In this document: one piece after another, positions 16,514 to 24,915 of the stretch | Layout: every line of letters starts with the position of its first letter | How positions within the stretch are numbered: position 1 is the first letter of the stretch | From: Gammaproteobacteria bacterium | GTDB lineage: Bacteria; Pseudomonadota; Gammaproteobacteria; Pseudomonadales; Balneatricaceae | Length of the DNA stretch: 32,005 nucleotides | Reading direction: 5' to 3' | NCBI GenBank assembly: GCA_024230095.1 | Contig: JAAERS010000030.1 | Span: forward strand, 1 to 32,005 | Notes under the pieces: model-generated | Seen by the model: the letters and a program-made list of their open reading frames with translations, nothing else | Databases searched by the model: none | Told to the model about the DNA's origin: nothing | Made by a program: the position numbers and the translations under genes

Positions 16514-17365
16514 ATGGGAAAGCTTGCACTTGCGGCCAAGATTACACATGTACCCTCAATGTATTTGTCTGAAATGGATGGCCCACACAAGGGTTGCCGC
16601 GAAGCCGCTATTAACGGGCATATTGAAATTGGTCAACGTTGTCGAGATCTCGGTGTGGACACCATCGTTGTGTTTGATACCCATTGGTTAGTTAACTCTG
16701 GTTACCATATTAATTGTGCTGCCAAGTTTAGTGGCATCTACACTAGTAACGAGCTACCACACTTTATCAAAAACATGCCTTTTGAATACGCGGGTAACCC
16801 AGAACTTGGACATCTAATCGCTAAGGCTGCCACTCAGTCTGGTGTCCTTACGCGTTCCCACGACCAAACGACGCTGCAAATGGAATATGGTACGTTGGTG
16901 CCTATGCGCTATATGAATAAAGACGGCCACTTTAAAGTTATTTCCATTTCTGCTTTGTGTACTGTACATGATTTAAATGACAGCGCTAATTTAGGAAAGG
17001 CTCTTCGCAAGGCCATTGAAGAAGAATATGACGGCACTGTGGCTATATTAGCATCGGGATCTTTATCCCACCGTTTTGCACAAAATGGCGTTTCCGATCA
17101 GTATCTGCATAAGGTTTGGTCACCATTTCTGGAAACTATGGACCATCGTGTTGTAGAAATGTGGCAAGCGGGACAATGGGCTGAGTTTGTAAAAATGCTA
17201 CCTGAATACGCAGAAAAATGTCATGGCGAAGGATTCATGCATGATACAGCAATGCTGTTAGGGGCTTTGGGTTGGGATGAATATGCAGGCAAGGCCGAAG
17301 TCGTGACACCGTATTTTGGTAGTTCGGGAACTGGGCAAATTAACGTCGTACTACCGATTGAATAA
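16514..17365 (+). CDS. hpaD: 3,4-dihydroxyphenylacetate (homoprotocatechuate) 2,3-dioxygenase
   Basis: This class III (LigB-type) extradiol dioxygenase opens the ring of homoprotocatechuate in the 4-hydroxyphenylacetate pathway. The 283-aa protein strongly resembles E. coli HpaD: MGKLALAAKITHVPSMYLSE, VVFDTHWLVNS, EYGTLVPMRYMN and LASGSLSHRF all agree closely. By analogy with LigB, His12, His57 and Glu239 should bind the iron, and His186 is a candidate catalytic acid. The ATG at 16514 has AGGAGA 5 nt upstream, an excellent ribosome binding site. None of the other hpa genes (hpaBC, hpaE-I) is nearby; neighbours are a permease and a GST. It may act on a different catechol, so the substrate is less certain than the family. 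Confidence 0.9.
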   Translation: MGKLALAAKITHVPSMYLSEMDGPHKGCREAAINGHIEIGQRCRDLGVDTIVVFDTHWLVNSGYHINCAAKFSGIYTSNELPHFIKNMPFEYAGNPELGHLIAKAATQSGVLTRSHDQTTLQMEYGTLVPMRYMNKDGHFKVISISALCTVHDLNDSANLGKALRKAIEEEYDGTVAILASGSLSHRFAQNGVSDQYLHKVWSPFLETMDHRVVEMWQAGQWAEFVKMLPEYAEKCHGEGFMHDTAMLLGALGWDEYAGKAEVVTPYFGSSGTGQINVVLPIE

Positions 17366-17390
17366 CACAAGGTATTGGTAACACGACGCC

Positions 17391-18047
17391 TTAAGGCATC
17401 AGCCAATAGTGTGGTTGTGTATAGATACGCTGTGGCTCATCTGCACTTGGTAAACTGCGCAGGAAAGCAGGGCGCTCAGATAAGCGTTGAAAATAGGCAT
17501 AAACGCTAGGTAACACTTGCAAATTAGTAAACCACTGAGCCACGTAAAGGCTGTAGCCTATGCTAGTATCAATGGCGGAAAAATCATCCAGTAGGTAAAG
17601 CCGATCACGCAAATAAATATCCAACACTGCCAGTGCTTTTTCCAGGCGCCGAGTTTCCAATTTTCTTACTGTTGCTGAACGTAATTCAGGATCCTTAATG
17701 GCGATAGCTTGCTGGGTGAGGTTGGCGCTATGTACGACAAGCGTTTCTGCATAGTGCAACCACTGAAGCCACATTGGTCGCTCAGCATGACCAGGCGGGC
17801 GCCATAGGCCTTGGTCGCCATAGTTTTCGCACAGATACTCACAAATAGCTCCGCTTTCAAATATTGTAATCTCATCATCAATCAGACAGGGTACTCGACC
17901 TAAAGGGTGGTGCTGAAGATAGTCGGGAGCATGCAACTCTTGGCCAAAGCTGTGAATAACAAGGTCAACCTCCAAATTCATTTCATATAGAAGCCACAAT
18001 GAGCGCATGGAGCGTGCTTGGTGGCAATGGTGCAACGTAAGGGCCAT
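17391..18047 (-). CDS. Glutathione S-transferase family protein
   Basis: Bacterial GSTs conjugate or remove glutathione on electrophiles, or act as stress proteins; the specific substrate here is unknown. The 218-aa protein has an N-terminal thioredoxin-like domain (about 1-80), with a likely catalytic Ser13 in ARSMRSLWLL, the cis-proline loop RVPCL (51-55) and the glutathione-contact FESGAICEYL (63-72), then an all-helical C-terminal domain (about 88-205). It is convergent with hpaD, 25 bp apart, with no obvious terminator between. GSTs sometimes serve in aromatic degradation as isomerases, so a link with hpaD is conceivable but not shown. The start ATG at 18047 has a weak ribosome binding site. 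Confidence 0.88.
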   Translation of the reverse strand: MALTLHHCHQARSMRSLWLLYEMNLEVDLVIHSFGQELHAPDYLQHHPLGRVPCLIDDEITIFESGAICEYLCENYGDQGLWRPPGHAERPMWLQWLHYAETLVVHSANLTQQAIAIKDPELRSATVRKLETRRLEKALAVLDIYLRDRLYLLDDFSAIDTSIGYSLYVAQWFTNLQVLPSVYAYFQRLSERPAFLRSLPSADEPQRIYTQPHYWLMP

Positions 18048-18206
18048 AAAGTATACATCGTCATATCGTTGTTCTAGGTGGGTAAATTAAACCTTGAATA
18101 TTGTTTGTGTACAAGCCGTAGTAAGACAGGAATTATTTGGCTTGTAACAATGAGGCATTTGGCTAGCGTATTCGGATGTCATTAATTCATTTACCACTCT
18201 ATTTAA

Positions 18207-18263
18207 CATAATATACATTATGCGAAATACACTATAGCCAGAACAGTCCCCCATAGATATAAT
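18207..18263 (+). promoter_or_regulatory. Promoter and palindrome of the XRE regulator gene
   Basis: TAGCCA (18235-18240), 17 bp, then a perfect TATAAT (18258-18263) gives a start near 18270 and a leader of about 25 nt. Just upstream, CATAATatacATTATG (18207-18222) is a perfect 6-bp inverted repeat of the size bound by XRE dimers, suggesting self-regulation. Confidence 0.5.
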
Positions 18264-18294
18264 AAACCTATCGCTTGATGAAGGAATTGAATCT

Positions 18295-18612
18295 GTGTCG
18301 ATTAACTCATGCCCTGTTGCTTCTCGTTTGAAACAAGCTCGCTTAAAGTGTGGAATCTCACAAAGGAATCTTGGTATTGCCGCAGGCATTGACCCAACGT
18401 CGGCCAGTGCGCGCATGAATCAGTACGAACGTGGCAAGCATGTGCCAGATTTTGATACGCTCACCAAACTGTCAGCCGTACTTGATGTACCGGTAACCTT
18501 TTTCTACTGTACTGATGATGCAGACGCTGAATTTCAATTAAACTATCATCAACTGCAAGCCCAGCAACAATCACAAGTTAAACAGCTCTTACAGCGCATC
18601 AATTTTCGTTGA
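18295..18612 (+). CDS. XRE/Cro-type helix-turn-helix regulator
   Basis: This is a small DNA-binding protein of 105 aa. An HTH_3 domain occupies about 9-72: ASRLKQARLKCGISQRNLG forms the first helices, the recognition region is SASARMNQYERGKHVPD, and LTKLSAVLDVPVTFF closes the domain. The C-terminal tail is short, Gln-rich and hydrophilic, with no effector domain. The start is GTG at 18295, after AAGGAA (18281-18286) with 8 nt spacing; the nearby ATG is in another frame. The gene has its own promoter and shares a bidirectional terminator with a small convergent gene. Targets are unknown; the upstream palindrome suggests autoregulation. Phage origin is possible for such proteins but no phage genes are recognisable nearby, apart from the coat-like peptide. 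Confidence 0.88.
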   Translation: MSINSCPVASRLKQARLKCGISQRNLGIAAGIDPTSASARMNQYERGKHVPDFDTLTKLSAVLDVPVTFFYCTDDADAEFQLNYHQLQAQQQSQVKQLLQRINFR

Positions 18613-18636
18613 TTTCTTTTGGTTAGATTGTTAAGC

Positions 18637-18669
18637 AAAAAAAAGCCAGCTTTTTAGCTGGCTTTTTTT
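18637..18669. terminator. Bidirectional terminator after the XRE gene and the 48-codon ORF
   Basis: AAAGCCAGCT (18642-18651) pairs perfectly with AGCTGGCTTT (18656-18665) around TTTT. A-runs and T-runs on the two sides make it functional in either direction. Confidence 0.93.
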
Positions 18670-18691
18670 CGTTAGTAATAAGCTGATTGTA

Positions 18692-18838
18692 TTATTTATT
18701 ACTTTCCGCTCTCACAGCGTCTTTAATCATAACACGTCTGAGCGCTTTGATGCCGACGAACGTGATGATTACGCAGCCAGCAATCACAGCAAGACTGGCA
18801 GATAAAGGCGCTAAGGTATAGGTATCAATGGTGGTCAA
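18692..18838 (-). CDS. Small single-pass membrane peptide, 48 aa
   Basis: I do not recognise this short gene. It starts at TTG 18838 with GGAG 8 nt upstream (minus strand), has an extended -10 at 18891-18883, and runs into a bidirectional terminator. The peptide has a short acidic/polar N-terminus (MTTIDTYTLAPLS), one hydrophobic helix (about 13-33, including SLAVIAGCVIITFVGI), then a basic KALRRVMIKD and polar tail, with no signal peptide. This layout resembles the major coat proteins of filamentous phages such as Pf3, and also small membrane-active peptides of type I toxin systems; neither is proven. Predicted topology is N-out, C-in. It lies downstream of ahcY on the same strand, convergent with the XRE gene. 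Confidence 0.62.
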   Translation of the reverse strand: MTTIDTYTLAPLSASLAVIAGCVIITFVGIKALRRVMIKDAVRAESNK

Positions 18839-18882
18839 AATATGGGCTCCATTTAATAAAATAAAAACTAAATATGCTGGTT

Positions 18883-18891
18883 ATTTTAGCA
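18883..18891 (-). promoter_or_regulatory. Extended -10 promoter of the 48-codon ORF
   Basis: On the minus strand TGC-TAAAAT (18891-18883) is an extended -10 element, five of six in the hexamer. The predicted start lies about 38 nt before the TTG codon. The -35 region is weak, as is common for this class. Confidence 0.5.
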
Positions 18892-18969
18892 AAAATAATG
18901 ATAAAAATCAGTAATCTTCGCTATTAGCCAGCATTAATGAGAACACTGTTACTGAATACTAAGTAATAG

Positions 18970-20388
18970 TTAGTAACGGTAGTGCTCAGGCTTATAAGGG
19001 CCTGCTACTGGCACCCCAATATAGTCAGCCTGTTCTTGGCTTAAGGTAGTCAATTCGGCTCCTAACTTAGCTAAGTGTAATCGTGCTACCTCTTCATCGA
19101 GCTCTTTGGCAAGGCGATAAACCCCAACCTCTCGGTCTTTATTTTGCGCGATATCTATCTGCGCGATAGTTTGGTTGGTAAAGCTGTTGGACATAACAAA
19201 GCTTGGGTGCCCTGTGGCACAACCCAAGTTAATCAAGCGCCCCTCTGCCAATATATAGATACTATTACCATTGGCAAAAGTGTAACGATGCACTGGGCAA
19301 TTATAATCTTTGATTTCTTCTTTAGTCACACCAGGCAGGGCTTCTAATTCGGCCATTTGCAATTCATTGTCAAAGTGACCTATGTTACAAACAATAGCCT
19401 GATCTTTCATACGACTCATCTGGTCTGCTGTGATGATATCTTTGTTACCGGTGGTAGTAACATACAAATCAGCGACCGGTAGCGCCTTCTCGACCGTAGT
19501 CACATGATAACCACTCATGCAGGCTTGCAAGGCACATATGGGGTCGACTTCTGAGACCATCACACGTGCCTTTTCATTCGCCAAGGCCTCGGCGGACCCT
19601 TTACCAACATCACCATAACCACACACCATCGTCACTTTGCCCGATAGAAGCACATCCATAGCACGTTTAATACCATCGGTTAACGAGTGGCGGCAGCCAT
19701 ATACGTTATCAAATTTCGATTTGGTGACAGAATCATTGACATTAATGGCCTGAAACTTCAGCTCGCCCTTCTCGGCCATCTGAATTAAGCGGTGCACACC
19801 AGTGGTTGTTTCTTCAGAAACACCAACAATCTTTGCTGCCATATTGGTCCAATGACCTGGACGTTCTACCAACACTCGTTTGATAAGGTCAAACACCACC
19901 TGCTCTTCTTTACTAGCTGCCGGTCCTTCGACAATAGAAGCATCCGACTCAGCCTTGGCACCTAAGTGAATCAGCAAGGTCGCGTCGCCACCGTCATCAA
20001 CAATTTGTTCAGGACCGGTACCATCTGGCCAGGTCAGCGCTCGGTAAGTACAATCCCAGTACTCTTCCAGAGTTTCTCCCTTCCAAGCAAAAACCGGGAC
20101 ACCAGCAGCAGCTATGGCCGCCGCGGCATGGTCCTGAGTAGAGAAAATATTACAAGAGCACCAACGCACATCAGCACCTAGGGCAACCAGGGTCTCAATT
20201 AAAACTGCTGTTTGTGTTGTCATGTGCAAAGAGCCCATGATCTTTATGCCAGCTAAAGGTTGGCTAGCACCGTACTTGTCTCGCGAAGCCATAAGGCCTG
20301 GCATTTCGTATTCGGCTATACTGAGTTCTTTACGACCAAATTCGGCCAAAGCAATGTCGGCAATTTGGTATTCAGGGGCCATAGGCAT
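18970..20388 (-). CDS. ahcY: S-adenosylhomocysteine hydrolase (adenosylhomocysteinase)
   Basis: AhcY splits S-adenosylhomocysteine into adenosine and homocysteine, removing the product that inhibits methyltransferases. The 472-aa protein has the family's NAD-binding core with [14 protein letters not shown], the substrate-domain segments [16 protein letters not shown] and [14 protein letters not shown], and the conserved C-terminal tail KPEHYRY that reaches the neighbouring subunit's NAD. Length and the extra middle segment are typical of bacterial enzymes. The ATG at 20388 follows AAGGA with 7 nt spacing. It lies 45 bp after hspQ on the same strand, too close for a full SAH riboswitch, so it is probably read from the hspQ promoter or from an undetected one inside hspQ. 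Confidence 0.98.
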   Translation of the reverse strand: MPMAPEYQIADIALAEFGRKELSIAEYEMPGLMASRDKYGASQPLAGIKIMGSLHMTTQTAVLIETLVALGADVRWCSCNIFSTQDHAAAAIAAAGVPVFAWKGETLEEYWDCTYRALTWPDGTGPEQIVDDGGDATLLIHLGAKAESDASIVEGPAASKEEQVVFDLIKRVLVERPGHWTNMAAKIVGVSEETTTGVHRLIQMAEKGELKFQAINVNDSVTKSKFDNVYGCRHSLTDGIKRAMDVLLSGKVTMVCGYGDVGKGSAEALANEKARVMVSEVDPICALQACMSGYHVTTVEKALPVADLYVTTTGNKDIITADQMSRMKDQAIVCNIGHFDNELQMAELEALPGVTKEEIKDYNCPVHRYTFANGNSIYILAEGRLINLGCATGHPSFVMSNSFTNQTIAQIDIAQNKDREVGVYRLAKELDEEVARLHLAKLGAELTTLSQEQADYIGVPVAGPYKPEHYRY

Positions 20389-20433
20389 AGGTATTCCTTG
20401 CGATATAAATTGAAGAAAGGGACAATTTAGAAA

Positions 20434-20772
20434 TTAGTTAATGCTAAAACGAGGTTTGTATTGACCGCCAAAACCAATGGTAAACCATTGATCAATCGAG
20501 TCATGGCGCACGGGCTTACCCGTTTTAGCTAGTTCCAAATTTTGTTCAGAAACGTAAGATTCGTGCTCACTGCCATCAGTGAGTATATGGTAAAAAGGTT
20601 GTTTTTTGTTAATAGCCGGCTGCCCCATGCGCTGCATGGCTTTACTAGCTTCTTGATACCATTTTTCGTCCAAAGAGTACTCAAAATCGACATCAAAAAT
20701 AACACCACGAAAACCGTAGTGTTTATGTTGGACTACTTGTCCGATGTTAAATTTTGCTTGCGTAAACTGCAT
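20434..20772 (-). CDS. hspQ: HspQ, heat-shock protein
   Basis: HspQ is a small acidic protein, induced by heat in enterics, reported to bind hemimethylated DNA and to act as a specificity enhancer of Lon. From ATG 20772 the protein has 112 aa; a TTG two codons earlier extends the frame slightly. The family pattern is clear: FNIGQVVQHKHYGFRGVIFD, then KKQPFYHILTDGSEHESYVSEQNLE near the middle, ending in FGGQYKPRFSIN. It has a strong sigma-70 promoter at 20863-20835 on the minus strand, and no convincing sigma-32 site. The following gene ahcY is probably co-transcribed, an uncommon partner. The presence of lon in the same window is consistent with the reported role but not evidence of it. Confidence 0.93.
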   Translation of the reverse strand: MQFTQAKFNIGQVVQHKHYGFRGVIFDVDFEYSLDEKWYQEASKAMQRMGQPAINKKQPFYHILTDGSEHESYVSEQNLELAKTGKPVRHDSIDQWFTIGFGGQYKPRFSIN

Positions 20773-20834
20773 CGACAATCAACCAAAAGAAAAAGAAAAT
20801 ATCACTATCACTATCGAGCTATAAAAACGTGGTT

Positions 20835-20863
20835 ATTATAGCCTTTCTGTGGGCTTATTCCAA
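20835..20863 (-). promoter_or_regulatory. Sigma-70 promoter of hspQ
   Basis: On the minus strand TTGGAA (20863-20858), 17 bp, then a perfect TATAAT (20840-20835) gives a leader of about 56 nt to the ATG. Within it lies a short run of tandem GATAGT-like repeats (plus strand 20801-20816). Confidence 0.75.
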
Positions 20864-20907
20864 ACCATAAATAAGGCATGTTGAGCTCATGTAGTAATCA
20901 CAAATAC

Positions 20908-20936
20908 TTGAAAAAATACATAGAAACCACTATAAA
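20908..20936 (+). promoter_or_regulatory. Sigma-70 promoter of yccA
   Basis: TTGAAA (20908-20913), 17 bp, then TATAAA (20931-20936). The overlapping CTTGAA (20907-20912) also matches a sigma-32 -35, but the CCACTATA that follows is a poor sigma-32 -10. The leader is about 85 nt. Confidence 0.68.
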
Positions 20937-21026
20937 TACATCTGTAGCTACGAATCACTTGGCATCGTTGCTTTTATTAGTTAGATTTGTAGAATACTAC
21001 TTTCAAAATCATGAGGATTTATAAGC

Positions 21027-21692
21027 ATGCAAGACCATGTTCAATATGCATCAAACGCACGTGAATCGGCTTTAGCAACCAATAAATTAATGCGTAACAC
21101 CTACGCCCTGCTCTCTATGACGCTGATCTTCAGTGCCGTCATGGCGGTAGTTGCTATTGCCACTAATGCTGCCCCTATGGGGCTGTTGGGATTAGTAGGT
21201 ATGATTGCCTTGTTGTTCATCCTACATCGTGTGCAAAACTCTGTCTGGTCCTTACCACTGGTATTTTTATTCACCGGTTTCATGGGCTACAGCTTGGGAC
21301 CGATTGTAAATATGTACTTAGGTATGGCAAACGGTGGACAAATTGTTGCTACGGCTTTAGCCATGACCGGCATAACGTTCCTAGGCCTATCAGCCTACGC
21401 GATTGCAAGTCGTCGTGACTTTAGCATGTTGGGCGGCATGTTAAGTGTTGGTCTTATTGTGGTCATTATCGCCATGATTGCCAGTTGGTTCTTTAGCGTA
21501 CCCGGCCTACAACTAGCTATTTCTGCGGTCATTGTGATCTTGATGTCTGGCTTTATCTTGTACGATACCAGTCGCATGATTCATGGAGGCGAAACTAATT
21601 ATGTTATGATGACAGTGAGTCTGTACCTAAACATATACAATTTGTTTTTATCTCTATTGCATTTGGTTGGCGCCTTTAGTGGCGATGATTAA
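21027..21692 (+). CDS. yccA: YccA-type Bax-inhibitor-1 family membrane protein
   Basis: YccA is an inner-membrane protein that in E. coli binds and modulates the FtsH protease and protects the SecY translocon. The 221-aa protein has seven predicted transmembrane helices and the family segments MRNTYALLSMTLIFSA and FILYDTSRMIHGGETNYV, with Asp and Tyr residues in the latter typical of BI-1 proteins. The ATG at 21027 has AGGA 10 nt upstream. Its position next to tus genes and hspQ parallels E. coli, where hspQ, tusE and yccA lie close together. It has its own promoter and a strong terminator that abuts tusD. A calcium-leak function, proposed for other BI-1 members, cannot be judged here. Confidence 0.93.
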   Translation: MQDHVQYASNARESALATNKLMRNTYALLSMTLIFSAVMAVVAIATNAAPMGLLGLVGMIALLFILHRVQNSVWSLPLVFLFTGFMGYSLGPIVNMYLGMANGGQIVATALAMTGITFLGLSAYAIASRRDFSMLGGMLSVGLIVVIIAMIASWFFSVPGLQLAISAVIVILMSGFILYDTSRMIHGGETNYVMMTVSLYLNIYNLFLSLLHLVGAFSGDD

Positions 21693-21710
21693 TCAATATT
21701 TATAATCAGG

Positions 21711-21746
21711 GCCCCATTGACAGATCCGTTGGTGGGGCTTTTTTTT
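21711..21746 (+). terminator. Terminator of yccA, abutting tusD
   Basis: GCCCCATTGAC (21711-21721) pairs with GTTGGTGGGGC (21728-21738), including three G-U pairs, around a 6-nt loop. Eight T's follow (21739-21746). The T-run ends only 7 nt before the tusD ATG. A perfect TTGACA (21717-21722) inside the stem has no good -10 partner. Confidence 0.85.
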
Positions 21747-21753
21747 GGCAATT

Positions 21754-22161
21754 ATGAACCCACTATCCTACTGCCTAGTCGTGCGATGCGGCCCTAATCA
21801 ACAAAGTCAGGCTTTGTCTGCCTTTGAGTTTGCTCGTGAGCTGCTCGCTCAGGGACATAGGCTGGAGCGCGTATTTTTCTATCAACAGGGCGTCCTCACC
21901 GCATCCAGTTTACGCACACCAGCGCAAGGTGAGCTGAACATCACACATCAGTGGCAACAGTTACAAGAACAGCACCCATTTGGCTTGGATGTTTGTATTG
22001 CAGCAGCTTTACAGAACGGCATTGTTGATGAAAATGAAAGCCAACGTTACCAGTTACACAGTCACAATTTAGCGTCTGGATTTGAGCTAGCCGGCCTAGG
22101 ACAGCTAGCCAGTGCCACAGCCACCTGTGATCGTGTTATCACCTTTGGAGCCAATGTGTGA
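21754..22161 (+). CDS. tusD: TusD, sulfur relay protein
   Basis: TusD is part of the TusBCD complex that takes persulfide sulfur from TusA and passes it to TusE for 2-thiouridine formation in tRNA wobble positions. From ATG 21754 the protein has 135 aa; the frame also runs to a TTG within the preceding T-run. The catalytic cysteine is Cys81 in LDVCIAAALQNGIVDE, matching E. coli Cys78, and the ends FAREL and GLGQLASATATCDRVITF follow the family. The C-terminus is the interface with TusC. No ribosome binding site lies in the 7 nt between the T-run and the start codon. It overlaps tusC by 4 bp. Confidence 0.95.
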   Translation: MNPLSYCLVVRCGPNQQSQALSAFEFARELLAQGHRLERVFFYQQGVLTASSLRTPAQGELNITHQWQQLQEQHPFGLDVCIAAALQNGIVDENESQRYQLHSHNLASGFELAGLGQLASATATCDRVITFGANV

Positions 22162-22517
22162 GCAGCCTAATAGTCATGCGCAGCACTCCTTATGGCAACA
22201 CCAATGCCAAGGATGCCCTCGATGTTGCGCTTACTTTAGCGGCATTTGAACAAGAACCGGCGCTGTTGTATGAAGGTCGCGGTGTTTTACAGCTACTGCT
22301 AAGTAGCCAAATGGACACACCATTTAAACACCTGGGCAAAATATTAAGTGCGCTGCCAATGTATGATATTGAACATATATATATTGATAAGGATTCCCTC
22401 ACAGAATGCGGTATTGATGCCAAACAACTACAAAACTTGCCCGTGCAATGCCGCCTGCTCGATGCCACACAAGTCAGTGATTTGTTCCAACAACATCAGC
22501 ATGTCATGGTATTTTAA
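22158..22517 (+). CDS. tusC: TusC, sulfur relay protein
   Basis: TusC is a structural partner in the TusBCD hexamer and lacks a catalytic cysteine itself. The 119-aa protein has the DsrF-like pattern: SSLIVMRSTPYGNTNAKDAL, then LTLAAFEQEPALLYEGRGV and the MYDIEHIYIDKDSL strand-helix. The start is GTG at 22158, overlapping the tusD stop by 4 bp (GTGA), a standard sign of translational coupling. tusB starts 2 nt after its stop codon. Family placement is secure from order and sequence. Confidence 0.93.
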   Translation: MSSLIVMRSTPYGNTNAKDALDVALTLAAFEQEPALLYEGRGVLQLLLSSQMDTPFKHLGKILSALPMYDIEHIYIDKDSLTECGIDAKQLQNLPVQCRLLDATQVSDLFQQHQHVMVF

Positions 22518-22518
22518 A

Positions 22519-22788
22519 ATGTTACATTTGTTGCAATCGGACCTAGGTTCAGATGAATTAAAGCGTTTGTGTAATAAGCTGACACCTGAGGATAGTGTAA
22601 TACTGATGAATGACGGGATTTATTTAATCCATCAACTAACTCAAATATTACCGCTGCCCTGCGCTTGTTTCGCCGTCATTTCAGACTGCGAAATGCGTGG
22701 TATGGTTCTCGCTGAGGGCATAGAGGGCATCGATATGTCAGGGTTGCTAGCACTCACGACACAACATGCCAGTAGCGCTAGCTGGTAA
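22519..22788 (+). CDS. tusB: TusB, sulfur relay protein
   Basis: TusB is the third subunit of the TusBCD sulfur-transfer complex. From ATG 22519 it has 89 aa. The same frame opens much earlier, inside tusC, but MLHLLQSDL is the family start and lies 2 nt after the tusC stop. It shows the DsrH-like pattern DSVILMNDGIYLIHQ and ends in the usual aromatic tail SASW. Length is slightly below that of E. coli TusB (95). tusE follows after 6 bp. Confidence 0.93.
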   Translation: MLHLLQSDLGSDELKRLCNKLTPEDSVILMNDGIYLIHQLTQILPLPCACFAVISDCEMRGMVLAEGIEGIDMSGLLALTTQHASSASW

Positions 22789-22794
22789 CGAATA

Positions 22795-23106
22795 ATGCAA
22801 TTAGATCTCGATCAAGACGGTTATCTGCGCAACCTTAGCGATTGGAGCCCGAAAACAGCCGAACAGCTGGCTTTGAGCGTTCATATCACCATGAGTTCAG
22901 CCCATTGGGAGGTTATTGAACTACTACGTCAATTTTACGCTGAAACTGGGGTGTCACCCGCGATGCGTATACTAGTGAAGTTGGTGAAGAAAAATTTGGG
23001 ACCAGAAAAAGGCAATAGCATCTATTTGCTTACCCTTTTTCCAGATAGTCCCGCTAAGTTAGCGGCCAAGATAGCAGGCCTGCCACGCCCAACCAACTGT
23101 CTTTAA
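22795..23106 (+). CDS. tusE: TusE/DsrC-family sulfur carrier
   Basis: TusE carries the persulfide from TusBCD to the tRNA thiouridylase MnmA. The 103-aa protein has the DsrC fold with the conserved GYLRNLSDWSPKTAEQLA and HWEVIELLRQFYAETG, and the swinging C-terminal arm ending PRPTNCL; Cys102, the penultimate residue, is the sulfur carrier. The arm has only this cysteine, as in TusE; DsrC used in sulfite reduction has a second one about ten residues earlier, absent here. That favours tRNA modification over dissimilatory sulfur metabolism. It ends the tusDCBE operon and is followed by a bidirectional terminator. Confidence 0.95.
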   Translation: MQLDLDQDGYLRNLSDWSPKTAEQLALSVHITMSSAHWEVIELLRQFYAETGVSPAMRILVKLVKKNLGPEKGNSIYLLTLFPDSPAKLAAKIAGLPRPTNCL

Positions 23107-23108
23107 CG

Positions 23109-23138
23109 AAAAAAGGCGCCTTTAAGCGCCTTCTTTAT
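23109..23138. terminator. Bidirectional terminator between tusE and serS
   Basis: AAGGCGC (23113-23119) pairs with GCGCCTT (23126-23132) around a 6-nt loop. The minus strand has six T's beyond it, better than the CTTTATTT on the plus strand, so it probably serves serS best and tusE adequately. Confidence 0.82.
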
Positions 23139-23153
23139 TTGTAAGCATTAAAC

Positions 23154-24437
<1,284 letters not shown>

Positions 24438-24464
24438 CTACTAAACTTGTGAAGTTATTTGATT

Positions 24465-24839
24465 TTACTGGCTGATCATACGCGCCAGTGTCATACCTGC
24501 ATAGGCAGCGCCTATAGCTAACACGACACTCAATACAATGTTGCTTAGTGCGTTAGTCAGCTGTCCCGCTTCGAGCAAGCGGATTGTATCTAATGAAAAG
24601 GTAGAATAGGTAGTAAATGCGCCTAATAAACCTACCATTAACAGTGGGCGTAACCAGTCAGCAAAGAGCGACTTTTCCTGCAACAAAACAAACAAAACGC
24701 CCATAGCAAAAGATCCCAACACATTGGCTATCAGTATAGCTAAAGGGAACTTACCACTACTTGGCAGGGCTGTTTGCAACAGATAGCGCAAGAGCGCGCC
24801 TAGGGCACCGCCAAATGCGACGGCTATGAGATGATTCAC
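24465..24839 (-). CDS. crcB: CrcB/Fluc fluoride channel
   Basis: CrcB (Fluc) proteins are dual-topology dimers that export fluoride through the inner membrane. The 124-aa protein has four predicted transmembrane helices and the family signatures GGALGALLRY, FPLAILIANVLGSF and GLLGAFTTYSTFSLDT, which hold the pore-lining Phe, Asn and Thr residues. A single gene without a pair fits the homodimeric form. I saw no fluoride riboswitch in the 76 bp before it. A minus-strand TATAAT at 24901-24896 may be a -10, with a poor -35. It most likely also depends on the upstream rarA transcript. Confidence 0.94.
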   Translation of the reverse strand: MNHLIAVAFGGALGALLRYLLQTALPSSGKFPLAILIANVLGSFAMGVLFVLLQEKSLFADWLRPLLMVGLLGAFTTYSTFSLDTIRLLEAGQLTNALSNIVLSVVLAIGAAYAGMTLARMISQ

Positions 24840-24915
24840 AGAACTTTTGCCTTTGTTGTTTACTACTTACGCTGAGATACTTATTTCCATGGGGGATTAT
24901 AGCTTAGTTGTATTT

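Noticed and set aside
18087-18416. 109-codon minus-strand frame over the XRE gene start
   Set aside because: It overlaps the XRE promoter and N-terminal coding region, lacks a ribosome binding site, and its composition is not protein-like. The XRE frame has promoter, Shine-Dalgarno and a helix-turn-helix.
20801-20816. Short tandem ATCACT-like repeat as a microsatellite or CRISPR-type repeat
   Set aside because: Only two to three units of six bases with no spacers; too short to mean more than local sequence bias in the hspQ leader.
21717-21745. TTGACA as -35 of a tusD promoter
   Set aside because: The matching -10 positions fall in the T-run (TTTTTT) and the hexamer is part of the terminator stem, so a real promoter is doubtful.
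24840-24915. Fluoride riboswitch before crcB
   Set aside because: The gap lacks the conserved riboswitch stem and loop sequences; it is mostly AT-rich with a G-run.
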